Origin: an uncultured Bacteriovorax sp.
GTDB taxonomy: Bacteria; Bdellovibrionota; Bacteriovoracia; Bacteriovoracales; Bacteriovoracaceae
Reading direction: 5' to 3'
Assembly: GCA_946481315.1 (NCBI GenBank)
Contig: CAMLMH010000006.1
Span: 1 to 64,000 of the forward strand
DNA: 64,000 bases
Both the position numbers and the translations under genes were made by a program. The notes under the pieces are model-generated. The model did not search any database. It saw nothing but the letters and a program-made list of their open reading frames with translations, and was not told where the DNA came from. Every line of letters begins with the position of its first letter. Within the stretch, counting starts at the first letter, position 1. This document shows, piece by piece, positions 33,420 through 42,335 of the stretch.

Positions 33420-33483
33420 ACTTTATATATCGGAAAAATGAGCATTACCTATTAACATTTCTACTGTAATATTCAGTTCAGGT

Positions 33484-33492
33484 ATTATAGCA
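33484..33492 (-). promoter_or_regulatory. Extended -10 promoter for the HD-GYP gene
   Basis: On the minus strand the bases read TGCTATAAT, a perfect extended -10. No good -35 is seen at 17 bases, which extended -10 promoters tolerate. It lies 65 bases upstream of the start codon. Confidence 0.45.
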
Positions 33493-33549
33493 CAAGGGCC
33501 ATGAAGCCCACTTAAACCATTAAAAACCCGTTAGCTTTGTAAACAAGAA

Positions 33550-34803
33550 ATGAACCCACTAAAAAAAGACCCGTACGCCGCTTTAAGATACAATGACTTC
33601 CGTTATTTTCTGGCGACTAAAATTCTTATCACTTTAGCTCTACAGTTTCAGGCAGTCATCGTCGGCTGGCATGTTTATTCCATTACTAAAGACCCGTTTG
33701 CCCTGGGGCTTATCGGCCTAGTAGAAATTCTACCCAATTTCTCCGTCACCCTTTTTGCCGGGCACTTCGCAGACCTGCACGACCGAAAAAAAATTGTTTT
33801 TAGTTGTTTGTCCGTACTATTCCTATGCAGTCTTTCGCTTTTTTATGTTTCGTATTATCTGCCGGACGACAATAAGGTTCTCTACATTTTTGGTCTGATT
33901 GCGATCACTGGTTTTGCCAGAGGGATATTGGGGCCGTCACTTTTTTCCATAATGACGGAATGTGTGCCGAAAGATATTTATATCAATTCTACTTCCTGGC
34001 ATTCTACTCTCTGGCAAATTGCCTTCATGTTCGGAGCGGGAGCGAGTGGATTTTTATTTTCAGCGATTTATTACAACGCTTACCTGGTCATTGCGACCTG
34101 TTTCTTTTTTGCAGTTATCGTCTTTCTTTTTATTTCACCTAAACCTCAACTCAGTCAGAACGATAAAAAAGCTCCTATTCTTGATTCAATTAGAGGCGGT
34201 ATCTCATACGTTTTTAATAATCAGATATTTTTAGGTGCTCTCTCCCTGGATCTCTTTGCAGTTTTATTCGGTGGAGCAGTCGCTCTTTTACCCATTTTTG
34301 CCAGTGAGATCCTCAAAGTCGGTCCACAAGGACTGGGCTTTTTAAAAGCAGCTCCAAGTGTTGGCTCCTTTCTCATGGCCGCTTTTCTTCTTTATGCTCC
34401 ACCTGTTCACAACACAGGAAGAAAGTTACTTTGGGCCGTGGCCGGGTTTGGTGTTTGTATGATCATCTTCGCACTTTCGCGTAACTTTTATCTCTCGCTG
34501 TTCGTCCTTGCCTTGAGCGGAGCTTGTGACAACGTCTCCGTAGTTGTACGGGGAACAATCATGCAAACATTAGTTCCTCAGGAGATGAAAGGAAAAGTTT
34601 ACGCTGTTAACTCTATGTTTATTGGTTCTTCTAATGAAATTGGGGCCTTTGAATCGGGAGTGGCCGCGAAGTTAATGGGCACAGTTCCTTCTGTTGTTTT
34701 TGGTGGCACTATGACACTTCTCGTGGTGATTATTACGGCCTTTAAAGCGCCAAAACTTAAAAAATTAAACTTTGCTGACAATTCCTTGCACGAGTCATCT
34801 TAG
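33550..34803 (+). CDS. MFS transporter, EntS-like
   Basis: A 12-helix major facilitator protein of 417 residues, inner membrane. The A-motif loop between helices 2 and 3 is GHFADLHDRKKIVF, and VGWHVYSITKDPFALGLIGL is typical of the MFS_3/EntS group of siderophore or small-molecule exporters. The substrate is unknown. The ATG lies soon after AACAAGAAATG with only a weak ribosome site (AAGAA). It lies divergent from the HD-GYP gene and upstream of the subtilisin gene, which has its own promoter. Confidence 0.85.
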   Translation: MNPLKKDPYAALRYNDFRYFLATKILITLALQFQAVIVGWHVYSITKDPFALGLIGLVEILPNFSVTLFAGHFADLHDRKKIVFSCLSVLFLCSLSLFYVSYYLPDDNKVLYIFGLIAITGFARGILGPSLFSIMTECVPKDIYINSTSWHSTLWQIAFMFGAGASGFLFSAIYYNAYLVIATCFFFAVIVFLFISPKPQLSQNDKKAPILDSIRGGISYVFNNQIFLGALSLDLFAVLFGGAVALLPIFASEILKVGPQGLGFLKAAPSVGSFLMAAFLLYAPPVHNTGRKLLWAVAGFGVCMIIFALSRNFYLSLFVLALSGACDNVSVVVRGTIMQTLVPQEMKGKVYAVNSMFIGSSNEIGAFESGVAAKLMGTVPSVVFGGTMTLLVVIITAFKAPKLKKLNFADNSLHESS

Positions 34804-34806
34804 TCT

Positions 34807-34834
34807 TTGACTACGGTCTCTTATGCGCTATATT
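34807..34834 (+). promoter_or_regulatory. Sigma70-type promoter of the subtilisin-like gene
   Basis: TTGACT (5/6) and TATATT (4-5/6) are separated by 16 bases. The pair begins just after the MFS stop codon and lies 43 bases before the protease start, which has AGGGGGAA as ribosome site. Confidence 0.6.
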
Positions 34835-34876
34835 TCCCCCCGGCTTTAGCTTTAAAGCTTTTTCTCAGGGGGAACT

Positions 34877-37800
34877 ATGAAATATACATCTACTTATCTT
34901 GCAGTCCTGGCCCTCGCGCTTGCTTCATGCGCGCCTAAAGGACCATCACAATCAAACAATCAATCCATTCTCAGCAAATATTTCAGCATGAGACAACAAA
35001 CTCCTACAACTTATGTGGGGATCATCCAGCTTAAGAATCCGGCGCTTCTTTCAACGGCTACACACGAAGAAGGAAAACTGGTTATTGATGAGGAATTGAA
35101 AAAAGCAATTTTAGAAGAGCAGGCAGAAGTGATTGCGAAACTTCAGGAACTTTCACCAGAAGTAAAAATCATCTCGACTTATAAAATGGTTCTAAACGCT
35201 GTTTCTTTCACTGCTCCTTCTGGAGTCGCGAAAGAAATTGAACAGCTTGAAGGTGTAAACCGCGTTGTCGAAAATACTTCTTTTCTTCGCCCACAGGCCC
35301 TGGATGTTAAGAGCACTCCAGCTGGACAAACCTCACTTAATGAAAAAAATACGGTCACTTTCATCGGCGCTGATAAACTTCACAAGTTAGGCATAGATGG
35401 AAAAGGCATGCGTGTCGGTGTTATCGATACAGGTATCGACTTCACTCACTCAATGATGGGCGGAGCTGGCAAAAAAGAAGTTTTCGAATCAGTTGATCCG
35501 GCTTCAACCTCAGAGCATTTTCCCAATGCTAAAGTTGTTGGCGGTGCTGACTTTGTAGGATCAATGTATTCAGCTGGTGGTGAATTATTAGAACAACAAA
35601 TTCCTGTTCGCGATGAAAATCCAATCGATGAATCAGGACACGGCTCTCACGTTGCTGGTTCAGTTGCCGGCATTGGTGATGGCCTACGTTCATACTCAGG
35701 TGTTGCTCCGGAAGCTTCACTATACGCCCTTAAAGTTTTTGGAAAACAAGGAAGCACTTCAGACGTAGCGGTTATTGCTGCTCTTGAATACGCAGCAGAC
35801 CCGACAGAAAAAGTTGAGCCACACAATCGTTTAGATGTTGTTAACCTCTCACTAGGTGGTGGATTCGGGAAACCAAAAATCCTCTACAATGAAGCGATTA
35901 AAAACTTAACGAAAGCAGGAACTGTAGTCGTGGCTTCAGCAGGTAACTCTGGAGACAACCCATACATTACCGGTGCTCCGGGAACATCCGATGAGGCTAT
36001 CTCGGTAGCTGCATCTATCGATGATATGGCCCAAAACATAGCTATTCCAGCTGTCGCTGTGAAACTAGGTACAGAGACTATCTTAGTTGAAAAAATTGAA
36101 GGCAATATGACCGTACCAGCGGAAACCTCAAAGGTTTCAGGATCACTGGTTGCTATTGGTACTGGTGCGGAAGAAATTCCTGAAGAAATTAAAGTTCAAG
36201 TTAAAGGTAAAATCGCTCTTATGGATCGTGGTGCGATTTCATTTGAACAGAAATTTCAAGTAGCCAAATCTCTGGGCGCTGCAGGCGTATTAATGGCCAA
36301 CAACGTTGATGGAAATCCAATCGCTATGGGCTCTTCTGTGAAATTTGATTTTCCAGCAGTCATGGTAACAAAATCTGTCGGTGCTTCAATTAAAGCTGCT
36401 TTAAAAGAAAATAAAGAGGTTGTTTTCGATTTCTCACCAGGCGGAATTATCACTCGCGATGATCTGATCGACACAATGACAGATTTCTCTTCAAGAGGCC
36501 CTCGTTCAATCGATTCACTCATTAAACCAGAAATTTCTGGTCCAGGAGCTAACGTTATTTCAGCTGCCTTTGGAACGGGTAATGAGTCTGTTCAGTTCTC
36601 TGGGACATCTATGTCGGGCCCACACCTGGCAGGAGTTATGGCCCTTTTAAAACAAGCTCATCCGGATGAATCCGTTCGTGAATTAAAAACTCGACTTCTT
36701 AACAACGCCAAGATCATGATGACAAAAGGAACATTCATCCCAGTTGCCCGTCAGGGGGCAGGTCGTGTTCAGGTTGAAGAAGCCTTCAAAGCAAAAGTTC
36801 TGGCCATGCCAGCGACTTTATCACTAGGTGAAATTCCAGTTGCATCAACGAAAACTGTTTCTAAAAAAGTAACGTTAACGAATAAGTCTGATAAAGACAT
36901 GTTGTTTGCGACAAAAGTTTTAAAAAGTAAAAACATCAATGTTTCGCTTCCAGGCTCATTCAAAGTAAAAGCAAAAAGCACCTTAACTTTTGATGTAAGC
37001 TTTACTCTGGCGCGTGAAAACGCCAGCCAGAACAATGTTGAAGCAGACGGGTTTGTTATTTTGACTGCAGGTGACGGCTCACAAAAAATCTCACTTCCAT
37101 TCCTTGCTGTTTTAAATAAAGTAAGTGACATCAAAGCAGGAAAAGTGACGACGCTAACAGACTCAGCGACTGATAAAAATGGAGCGGCAGTTAAACTTAC
37201 ACTGGAAAACAAATCAAAAAGCTCTGGAGACGCTCTCATCTTCAACTTGCTTGGAACTGATGAGCGCAAAGTGATCAATCCCGATAACCTTTCATCTTCA
37301 AATCTCTGTGACCTTGAAGCAGCCGGTATACGTATTGTGGAAAAAGCCGATGGTAAAAAAGTTTTGCAAGTTGGTGTGAAATTATACGATGCTTTAACTT
37401 TCTGGCAGCCATGTGATATCTCGCTACAAATCGATCACAACTTCGATGGCAGTGCTGATCAGGAACTAATCGGTATCAAAGCTGACTACATCGCAGGAAT
37501 TAAGCAAGCCGTATTTGCTTCAGTTCTGCTTGATGCTGAACTGGCCAGAAACATCCGTACAGCTTACGAAATCTCTCCATTGCAAGAACCGGAAAACTAC
37601 GTACCAGCTATCCAAAGTGCCGGAGAAATGATGTACTACAATCATTCTAATGTTGCCGTGATTGAAGCTGATCTCTCTAAAATTATCAAAGGTAAAAACG
37701 ATAAAGTTGGAATCAAACTCGCGGTCACTCACTTAGAAGCTGACTCAAAAGGGGATGACTTCCTGGCAAGCCATGGCGAAAAGTGGCAGACACTTAACTT

Positions 37801-37987
37801 GAAAGAAAATTCGCTGGCCTTCTACGATATGCCGGAAACTGTTACGGTAAAAGAAAACGATCTCGAGCATTTGACACTTAAACGCGGAATGGGGGAGATG
37901 AGAATGCTTATTCTTTACCCGCACAACTCACCAGTCAGTTTAAAAGATCAGCAGTCCCAGATTCTTAAAGACCAATTACAGAAGTAA
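34877..37987 (+). CDS. Subtilisin-like serine protease with PA insert, lipoprotein
   Basis: A large S8 family protease, 1036 residues, with a lipoprotein signal (lipobox LASC, Cys18). Residues 40-135 look like an I9-type propeptide (TYVGIIQLKNPALL, VISTYKMVLNAVSF). The catalytic domain has D184 in GVIDTGIDFTH, H255 in SGHGSHVAGSVAG and S578 in GTSMSGPHLAGVMAL; the oxyanion Asn lies in VVASAGNSGDNPYI. A protease-associated (PA) domain is inserted between His and Ser (about 400-490; KGKIALMDRGAISFEQKFQ, AAGVLMANNVDG). About 370 residues follow, beta-rich, with an early Ig-like block (KKVTLTNKSDKDM). The arrangement resembles lactocepin/C5a-peptidase-type enzymes, here lipid-anchored. Substrates are unknown; surface or periplasmic protein degradation is likely. 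Confidence 0.92.
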   Translation: MKYTSTYLAVLALALASCAPKGPSQSNNQSILSKYFSMRQQTPTTYVGIIQLKNPALLSTATHEEGKLVIDEELKKAILEEQAEVIAKLQELSPEVKIISTYKMVLNAVSFTAPSGVAKEIEQLEGVNRVVENTSFLRPQALDVKSTPAGQTSLNEKNTVTFIGADKLHKLGIDGKGMRVGVIDTGIDFTHSMMGGAGKKEVFESVDPASTSEHFPNAKVVGGADFVGSMYSAGGELLEQQIPVRDENPIDESGHGSHVAGSVAGIGDGLRSYSGVAPEASLYALKVFGKQGSTSDVAVIAALEYAADPTEKVEPHNRLDVVNLSLGGGFGKPKILYNEAIKNLTKAGTVVVASAGNSGDNPYITGAPGTSDEAISVAASIDDMAQNIAIPAVAVKLGTETILVEKIEGNMTVPAETSKVSGSLVAIGTGAEEIPEEIKVQVKGKIALMDRGAISFEQKFQVAKSLGAAGVLMANNVDGNPIAMGSSVKFDFPAVMVTKSVGASIKAALKENKEVVFDFSPGGIITRDDLIDTMTDFSSRGPRSIDSLIKPEISGPGANVISAAFGTGNESVQFSGTSMSGPHLAGVMALLKQAHPDESVRELKTRLLNNAKIMMTKGTFIPVARQGAGRVQVEEAFKAKVLAMPATLSLGEIPVASTKTVSKKVTLTNKSDKDMLFATKVLKSKNINVSLPGSFKVKAKSTLTFDVSFTLARENASQNNVEADGFVILTAGDGSQKISLPFLAVLNKVSDIKAGKVTTLTDSATDKNGAAVKLTLENKSKSSGDALIFNLLGTDERKVINPDNLSSSNLCDLEAAGIRIVEKADGKKVLQVGVKLYDALTFWQPCDISLQIDHNFDGSADQELIGIKADYIAGIKQAVFASVLLDAELARNIRTAYEISPLQEPENYVPAIQSAGEMMYYNHSNVAVIEADLSKIIKGKNDKVGIKLAVTHLEADSKGDDFLASHGEKWQTLNLKENSLAFYDMPETVTVKENDLEHLTLKRGMGEMRMLILYPHNSPVSLKDQQSQILKDQLQK

Positions 37988-37991
37988 AAAA

Positions 37992-38016
37992 AAGCCCTCG
38001 AAAGAGGGCTTTTTTA
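37992..38016. terminator. Bidirectional terminator between the subtilisin gene and ppa
   Basis: An 8-bp perfect stem AAGCCCTC/GAGGGCTT with a GAAA tetraloop has a T-run on the right and an A-run on the left, so it can stop transcription from both sides. Confidence 0.93.
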
Positions 38017-38053
38017 TTTTGAACTGCGACAAGAAAAGTGTGCTGGCTGGAAC

Positions 38054-38662
38054 CTATTTAGCGAAGTGGTTTTTGTAATCCTCGATACCAGCTTGAACAA
38101 CTTTATAAGCTTCTTCCGCGCCGTAAACAGACTCAATCTGCATTTTGATCGGCTCGCCTGGAATGGTTTTGTATGAAAGGAAGTAGTGTCTCATTCTGTC
38201 GATAATGACTGGTGAGATTTGTGAAATGTCGTTAACACCTTTGTAGAATGGATCACCGTTTAAAACTGCGATGATTTTATCATCAACTTCACCTGAATCG
38301 ATCAGACGGATACCGCCGATAACTCTTACGTCCATGATGATGTCTGCACGGTGAATCGGAAGCTCTGAAAGAACACAGATATCATGTGGATCGCCGTCGC
38401 CGTTTGTGGCCATCTTGGAGAAAGCCGCCGTTTTTTCTGCTGAATATGTTTGCGGGATTAATCCATATAGAACTGGCGGAAGCGAAGAAAACTTTTGAGG
38501 ACGATCAACCATGATGAAACCAGTTTCTTTATCGATTTCGTATTTGATTACATCGTTAGCAATAATTTCGATGTAGGCCTTAACGATTTTTGGAGCTTCT
38601 GCGCCAACGTTAATTCCATGCCATGGGTGCGGACGATTCACTGAAAAATTCTTTTTGCTCAT
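38054..38662 (-). CDS. ppa: Inorganic pyrophosphatase (family I)
   Basis: Hydrolyses pyrophosphate to drive biosynthetic reactions. Family I signature DGDPHDICVL carries the metal-binding Asp residues; GFIMVDRPQKFSS and VLYGLIPQTY are the substrate-loop blocks, and DDKIIAVLNGDPFY is also typical. 202 residues, about 25 longer than E. coli PPase owing to the N-terminal HPWHGINVGAEAPKI segment, a form seen in several other lineages. AAGGATTTCTT precedes the ATG. Transcription probably ends at the shared terminator. Confidence 0.95.
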   Translation of the reverse strand: MSKKNFSVNRPHPWHGINVGAEAPKIVKAYIEIIANDVIKYEIDKETGFIMVDRPQKFSSLPPVLYGLIPQTYSAEKTAAFSKMATNGDGDPHDICVLSELPIHRADIIMDVRVIGGIRLIDSGEVDDKIIAVLNGDPFYKGVNDISQISPVIIDRMRHYFLSYKTIPGEPIKMQIESVYGAEEAYKVVQAGIEDYKNHFAK

Positions 38663-38709
38663 AAGAAATCCTTTGGAATTTTAAGGTTGTATGGGGGGAG
38701 AGGATAGCA

Positions 38710-39525
38710 CTAGATGCCAAATAAATCGACTGTGTTTTTGTAAGCGGCCTTCAGGACGTCTTCAATGGGGGCGGTCTTCACTTCCGCGATTTTTTCAGCA
38801 ATAAACGGCAGATACATCGGTGCATTCTCGTGACCGCGGTAAGGATCGGGAGTAAGAAATGGAGCGTCAGTTTCTAAAAGAATACGGTTTAGCGGAGTGA
38901 TGCGCAGAGCATCTCTCACATTCTCGGCATTTTTAAAGGTAATGATGCCGTTAAAGCCCAGACAAAATCCTTCATCGATAGCGAACTGAGCGAGTTCGAG
39001 CCCGGAGGTAAAACTGTGAATGACACCTTTTCTTTTAAGTTTGGAGCTGAAGTTTTTCAGGATGGCCATGGTATCGGCGTCAGCGTCTCTAGTGTGGATA
39101 ACAACCGGAAGATTGTGATCCACGGCCATTTGTAATTGCTCTTCAAAGGCCTGCAGCTGTTCTTCACGTGGCGATTTGGAATAATAGAAATCGAGACCGA
39201 TTTCACCGATGGCGACAATTTTTTTATTTTTACTTTTATCGGCAAGGTTATTGAGAATCTTTTGTTTGATTTCCGGATTCCATTCTTTGCCTTCATGCGG
39301 ATGCAGGCCCTGCGTACAAAAAACTTCGGGGTAGGTATTGGCGATGTCAATGACGCTGTCGAGGTTGTCCGGTGAAACAGAAATGGTAATCATTTTTTGG
39401 ATGTTATGAGCGTGCGCCATTTGCAGAATTTCTTCTTTGGTATGTGCCTTCAGATAATCGAGATGAAAATGGGTTTCAATGATCGGATGAGAATAGACCG
39501 GAATGTCGCGACGTTTTTTACTCAT
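38710..39525 (-). CDS. tatD: TatD-family metal-dependent hydrolase
   Basis: A TIM-barrel nuclease of 271 residues. The metal site is visible as IIETHFHLDYL (normally DTHxHL; here Glu replaces the first Asp), IGEIGLDFYY, VIHTRDAD, GVIHSFTSG and LLETDAPFLTP. TatD proteins act as 3'-5' DNases or in tRNA editing and D-aminoacyl-tRNA removal. The ETHFHL opening is a small departure but the other ligands are intact. It lies 48 bases upstream of ppa on the same strand. Confidence 0.9.
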   Translation of the reverse strand: MSKKRRDIPVYSHPIIETHFHLDYLKAHTKEEILQMAHAHNIQKMITISVSPDNLDSVIDIANTYPEVFCTQGLHPHEGKEWNPEIKQKILNNLADKSKNKKIVAIGEIGLDFYYSKSPREEQLQAFEEQLQMAVDHNLPVVIHTRDADADTMAILKNFSSKLKRKGVIHSFTSGLELAQFAIDEGFCLGFNGIITFKNAENVRDALRITPLNRILLETDAPFLTPDPYRGHENAPMYLPFIAEKIAEVKTAPIEDVLKAAYKNTVDLFGI

Positions 39526-39539
39526 GCAGGAAGACTATC

Positions 39540-39571
39540 AAAAAAAAAATCCCGGCGCTAGGGCCGGGATT
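39540..39571 (-). terminator. Intrinsic terminator after the VKOR-DsbA gene
   Basis: On the minus strand a 9-bp stem AATCCCGGC/GCCGGGATT with a 6-base loop is followed by at least seven T, just downstream of the VKOR-DsbA stop codon. Confidence 0.92.
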
Positions 39572-39578
39572 TCTGGTG

Positions 39579-40712
39579 TTATTTTTGTGCGCGTTTAACA
39601 ATTTCGTCCATGATGGCAAAGAGCTGATCTGGCGGAAGTAATCCTTCAATTTTAACTCCATTGAGAAGAAAAGTAGGAGTTGAAGAGATGTTAAACGGAG
39701 TTGCCGCATTAATAAGTGAAACAACTTTTTCTTTTGTTTTTTGATCGGATATACACGATTCAAGTTTATTCTTTTTAATCATGTCATCCAGAAAACTGGA
39801 GATGTTTTCCTGGTTGTGAAATATTTCATCGTGGATCGTTCCGAACTGATCAAGAGGCATACATGTCGTCACATAAGCAGCCCGGCATGCCTGCTGGTGC
39901 AGCGGACGGTCCATGTTCGGGTTACAGGCATTATCCAGTGGGTAGTAATAATACTGGATATCGACTTTACCACCGTAGCGGGCAAGGATTTGCGGCATCA
40001 TTGCAGAAAGGGCTTTACATGCAGGACATTCAAAATCAGAAAATATATGCATTTTTATAGGGGCGTCCGGAGCTGAAGCTACTTTAAATTCTGAAGCAGG
40101 TTTTGGTTCACCCAGGTTAGGTAAAGCGTAGTATTGTCTGATTAGATCGTTGGCCACAGCCGATTGATTGCTGATTTTTGAGTCAACATTCATTTTCGTC
40201 ATAAATACCACAAGGGCGAAAACAATACCAAAGGCAGCAAGACTGCCCATATGTGGAATAAACGATTCACTGAATTTATAAAAACAATACAGCACTACGC
40301 CCGAAACAAAGTAGTACACGGTACAAAATGGACACAGTGAACCCAGTCCAATAATGGAGTAAAGGAAAAGCGCAATACATCCCATGAAGTTAAGAAGAAG
40401 CAGGAAATAAACTGATTTTTCATAATTTTCGTTTTTAAAGAAAATACCGATCATCACCAGTAGACCAATTACAATTCCAAATACTGAAATGGGAACACCG
40501 GCAATATTTGAAGCAAATGAGTGAGTAGCGGCATCGCAGTTGAATATACTGGAGATATTACAAAGTGACCCCGCATCGATTCCCGTAGGAAATTTAACTT
40601 TAAAATAATGGTCTGTGAGATAAATGGAAAGACCAATCATGAGTGAGCTGAGAATGAAAAGCAGCGCAGTCATGTTGATCGACGAACCATGGTAAATCGA
40701 CTTTCTGTTCAT
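39579..40712 (-). CDS. VKOR-DsbA fusion, disulfide-forming oxidoreductase
   Basis: A single 377-residue chain joining an integral-membrane vitamin K epoxide reductase domain to a periplasmic DsbA-like thioredoxin domain, so that quinone reoxidation and substrate oxidation are covalently coupled. VKOR part (residues 15-170): four or five helices, the loop Cys pair C51 and C59 (SLCNISSIFNCD), GVPISVFGI, and the quinone-site CxxC C127-C130 (GSLCPFC). A linker of about 40 residues leads to the thioredoxin fold with CPAC at 229-232 (FSDFECPACKAL), helical insert with further Cys, and cis-Pro in SSTPTFLLNG. This replaces the separate DsbA/DsbB pair of enterobacteria. It ends in a strong terminator. 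Confidence 0.92.
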   Translation of the reverse strand: MNRKSIYHGSSINMTALLFILSSLMIGLSIYLTDHYFKVKFPTGIDAGSLCNISSIFNCDAATHSFASNIAGVPISVFGIVIGLLVMIGIFFKNENYEKSVYFLLLLNFMGCIALFLYSIIGLGSLCPFCTVYYFVSGVVLYCFYKFSESFIPHMGSLAAFGIVFALVVFMTKMNVDSKISNQSAVANDLIRQYYALPNLGEPKPASEFKVASAPDAPIKMHIFSDFECPACKALSAMMPQILARYGGKVDIQYYYYPLDNACNPNMDRPLHQQACRAAYVTTCMPLDQFGTIHDEIFHNQENISSFLDDMIKKNKLESCISDQKTKEKVVSLINAATPFNISSTPTFLLNGVKIEGLLPPDQLFAIMDEIVKRAQK

Positions 40713-40738
40713 TTTAAAACTCCGTTTAGCTTGTGAGA

Positions 40739-41320
40739 CTAGGGAAAATATATGTTCCAGTTTCGTTCGCTGTTTTTATCGCGGCGATAACTGTGAAATT
40801 TTGTATCCGAAAATGTATCCAGGCCACAATCCTCAATCTTAACTCCCGGATATAAAGTAGTGAGCTGAGATTGGGCAACCTTAGACAGATTAAAGACTAT
40901 TTTATCAGAGTGCTTTGAAAAAGCATCAGGGTTCTTGGGAAAGTTACTTAAAAAATCAGGTTGTACTTCATAGTTCTCAGGACGAATGTGAGGGCCGACA
41001 AAAACGTAAAATGGTTTTATTTTTTTAATTGATTCATGGGCCAGTATGTTTTGTGCCAGTCCCCGCCATCCGGCATGAACAACGGCGTGGCCTGCTTCAC
41101 CGATAAAAACCAGCGGAACACAATCAGCCGTTAATATGACCTTAGGAACACGGTTGTTACCAACAATTCCATCGGCCTCTACATCCATACAGCTGTCTTC
41201 CGGTAGCACGATAGCTGAATGAGTTTGTTTAACTTTTAAAAAATCAAAATCAGGTCGCTTTCCATAAACAACAAAACGACCGCGAGGAAGTTCTTTTTCA
41301 AACAGAATGCTTTCACTCAT
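40739..41320 (-). CDS. PgeF/YfiH-family protein (purine nucleoside phosphorylase/laccase-domain)
   Basis: A 193-residue Cu-oxidase_4 (DUF152) protein. The zinc-site motifs are VKQTHSAIVL, ILTADCVPLVFIGE and AVVHAGWRGLAQNI, giving the His-Cys-His ligand set, and YEVQPDFLSNF follows VGPHI. Family members have been given roles as purine nucleoside phosphorylase/adenosine deaminase or in peptidoglycan precursor proofreading. It is about 50 residues shorter than usual, mainly at the N-terminus. The start overlaps the 3' end of the upstream RluD gene by 8 bases, so it is cotranscribed with it. Confidence 0.9.
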   Translation of the reverse strand: MSESILFEKELPRGRFVVYGKRPDFDFLKVKQTHSAIVLPEDSCMDVEADGIVGNNRVPKVILTADCVPLVFIGEAGHAVVHAGWRGLAQNILAHESIKKIKPFYVFVGPHIRPENYEVQPDFLSNFPKNPDAFSKHSDKIVFNLSKVAQSQLTTLYPGVKIEDCGLDTFSDTKFHSYRRDKNSERNWNIYFP

Positions 41321-42335
41321 TTTTATTCTTTTCTCGTGAAAAATTTAAAACTTGCTGAAAAAGGGGAGGAGGTGGGACTTCAAAGCGTAGTTTCTCTTTA
41401 GTGATCGGATGAACTAGCCCAAGAACCTTTGCATGTAAAAATGGATAGGGATATCCATCGATTAATTCTTTGTAGTCAGGTCCTAGTTTCATCATCTGTT
41501 CATTTGGTGATCCATATAACGAGTCACCGATAATCGGCATGCGAAGCACATCACTGGTATGAACACGGATCTGATGGGTACGTCCGGTTTCCAGTTTGAA
41601 TTCCATATGCAGATGGCGGTCAAATATTTCCATAACCCGGTAATGGGTGATGGCAGTTTTCCCGCGAGTTGCATTAGCTTTCATTTTAAGGCGATTACTC
41701 TGATCGCGACCGATGGTACTCTCGACTGTTCCATAAGATTGACAGCGATTTTTCATAACGAGGGCTTCGTAATATCTTTCAATGTCGTGAGTAGAAAAAA
41801 GTAACACCAGTCCTTCGTGGCAGGCCTGTGTTTTGGCAATGACCATGACACCACTGGTTCCTTTATCCAGACGATGAACAATTCCCGGACGTTTTTGATC
41901 GCCCACACCCTGAATGTCCTTGCAGTGATACAAAATCGCATTTACTAAAGTACCAGTGTAATTTCCCGGTGCCGGATGAGTGACAAGCCCTGCTGGCTTA
42001 TTGACGAACACCAGGTGCTCATCTTCATAGAGAATTTCCAGCGGAATGTTTTCAGGTTCAGCTGTTGAAGGCATTAATGGGGGAACCATTACCTGAATAA
42101 TTGTTCCCGTCGGTGGCATCTTCTTCAATTCGAGATTTGGAGTTACAGGAGAGTCCTCACTGACAGTAATCTGATCTTTTTCAAAAAGATTCTTCAGAAA
42201 GGTGCGGGAGTAACCAGCAACTTTATCAGTGAGGTACTGATCAAAACGCTTGAATAGTTCGCGGTCAGAAGCCTCGACGGTTAAAGTGATGCACTCTTCA
42301 TTTTCCGAAACTTCGAGCGAATTTTCTTCATTCAT
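41313..42335 (-). CDS. rluD: RluD-type 23S rRNA pseudouridine synthase
   Basis: Isomerises uridines in 23S rRNA. An N-terminal S4-like RNA-binding domain (RFDQYLTDKVAGYSRTFLKN) precedes the catalytic domain, with the RLDKGTSG motif holding the catalytic Asp (IVHRLDKGTSGVMVIAK), the substrate block ETGRTHQIRVH and GDSLYG. 340 residues, normal for RluA/RluD. RluD is favoured over RluA/RluC by the S4 domain and the PgeF neighbour (the same pair occurs in E. coli), but specificity is inferred. Only one base separates it from the J-like/HTH gene upstream. Confidence 0.92.
   Translation of the reverse strand: MNEENSLEVSENEECITLTVEASDRELFKRFDQYLTDKVAGYSRTFLKNLFEKDQITVSEDSPVTPNLELKKMPPTGTIIQVMVPPLMPSTAEPENIPLEILYEDEHLVFVNKPAGLVTHPAPGNYTGTLVNAILYHCKDIQGVGDQKRPGIVHRLDKGTSGVMVIAKTQACHEGLVLLFSTHDIERYYEALVMKNRCQSYGTVESTIGRDQSNRLKMKANATRGKTAITHYRVMEIFDRHLHMEFKLETGRTHQIRVHTSDVLRMPIIGDSLYGSPNEQMMKLGPDYKELIDGYPYPFLHAKVLGLVHPITKEKLRFEVPPPPLFQQVLNFSREKNKNE

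Noticed and set aside
36769..37278. 169-residue minus-strand frame inside the subtilisin-like gene
   Set aside because: It is antisense to a well-supported protease and shows no domain, RBS or upstream signal.
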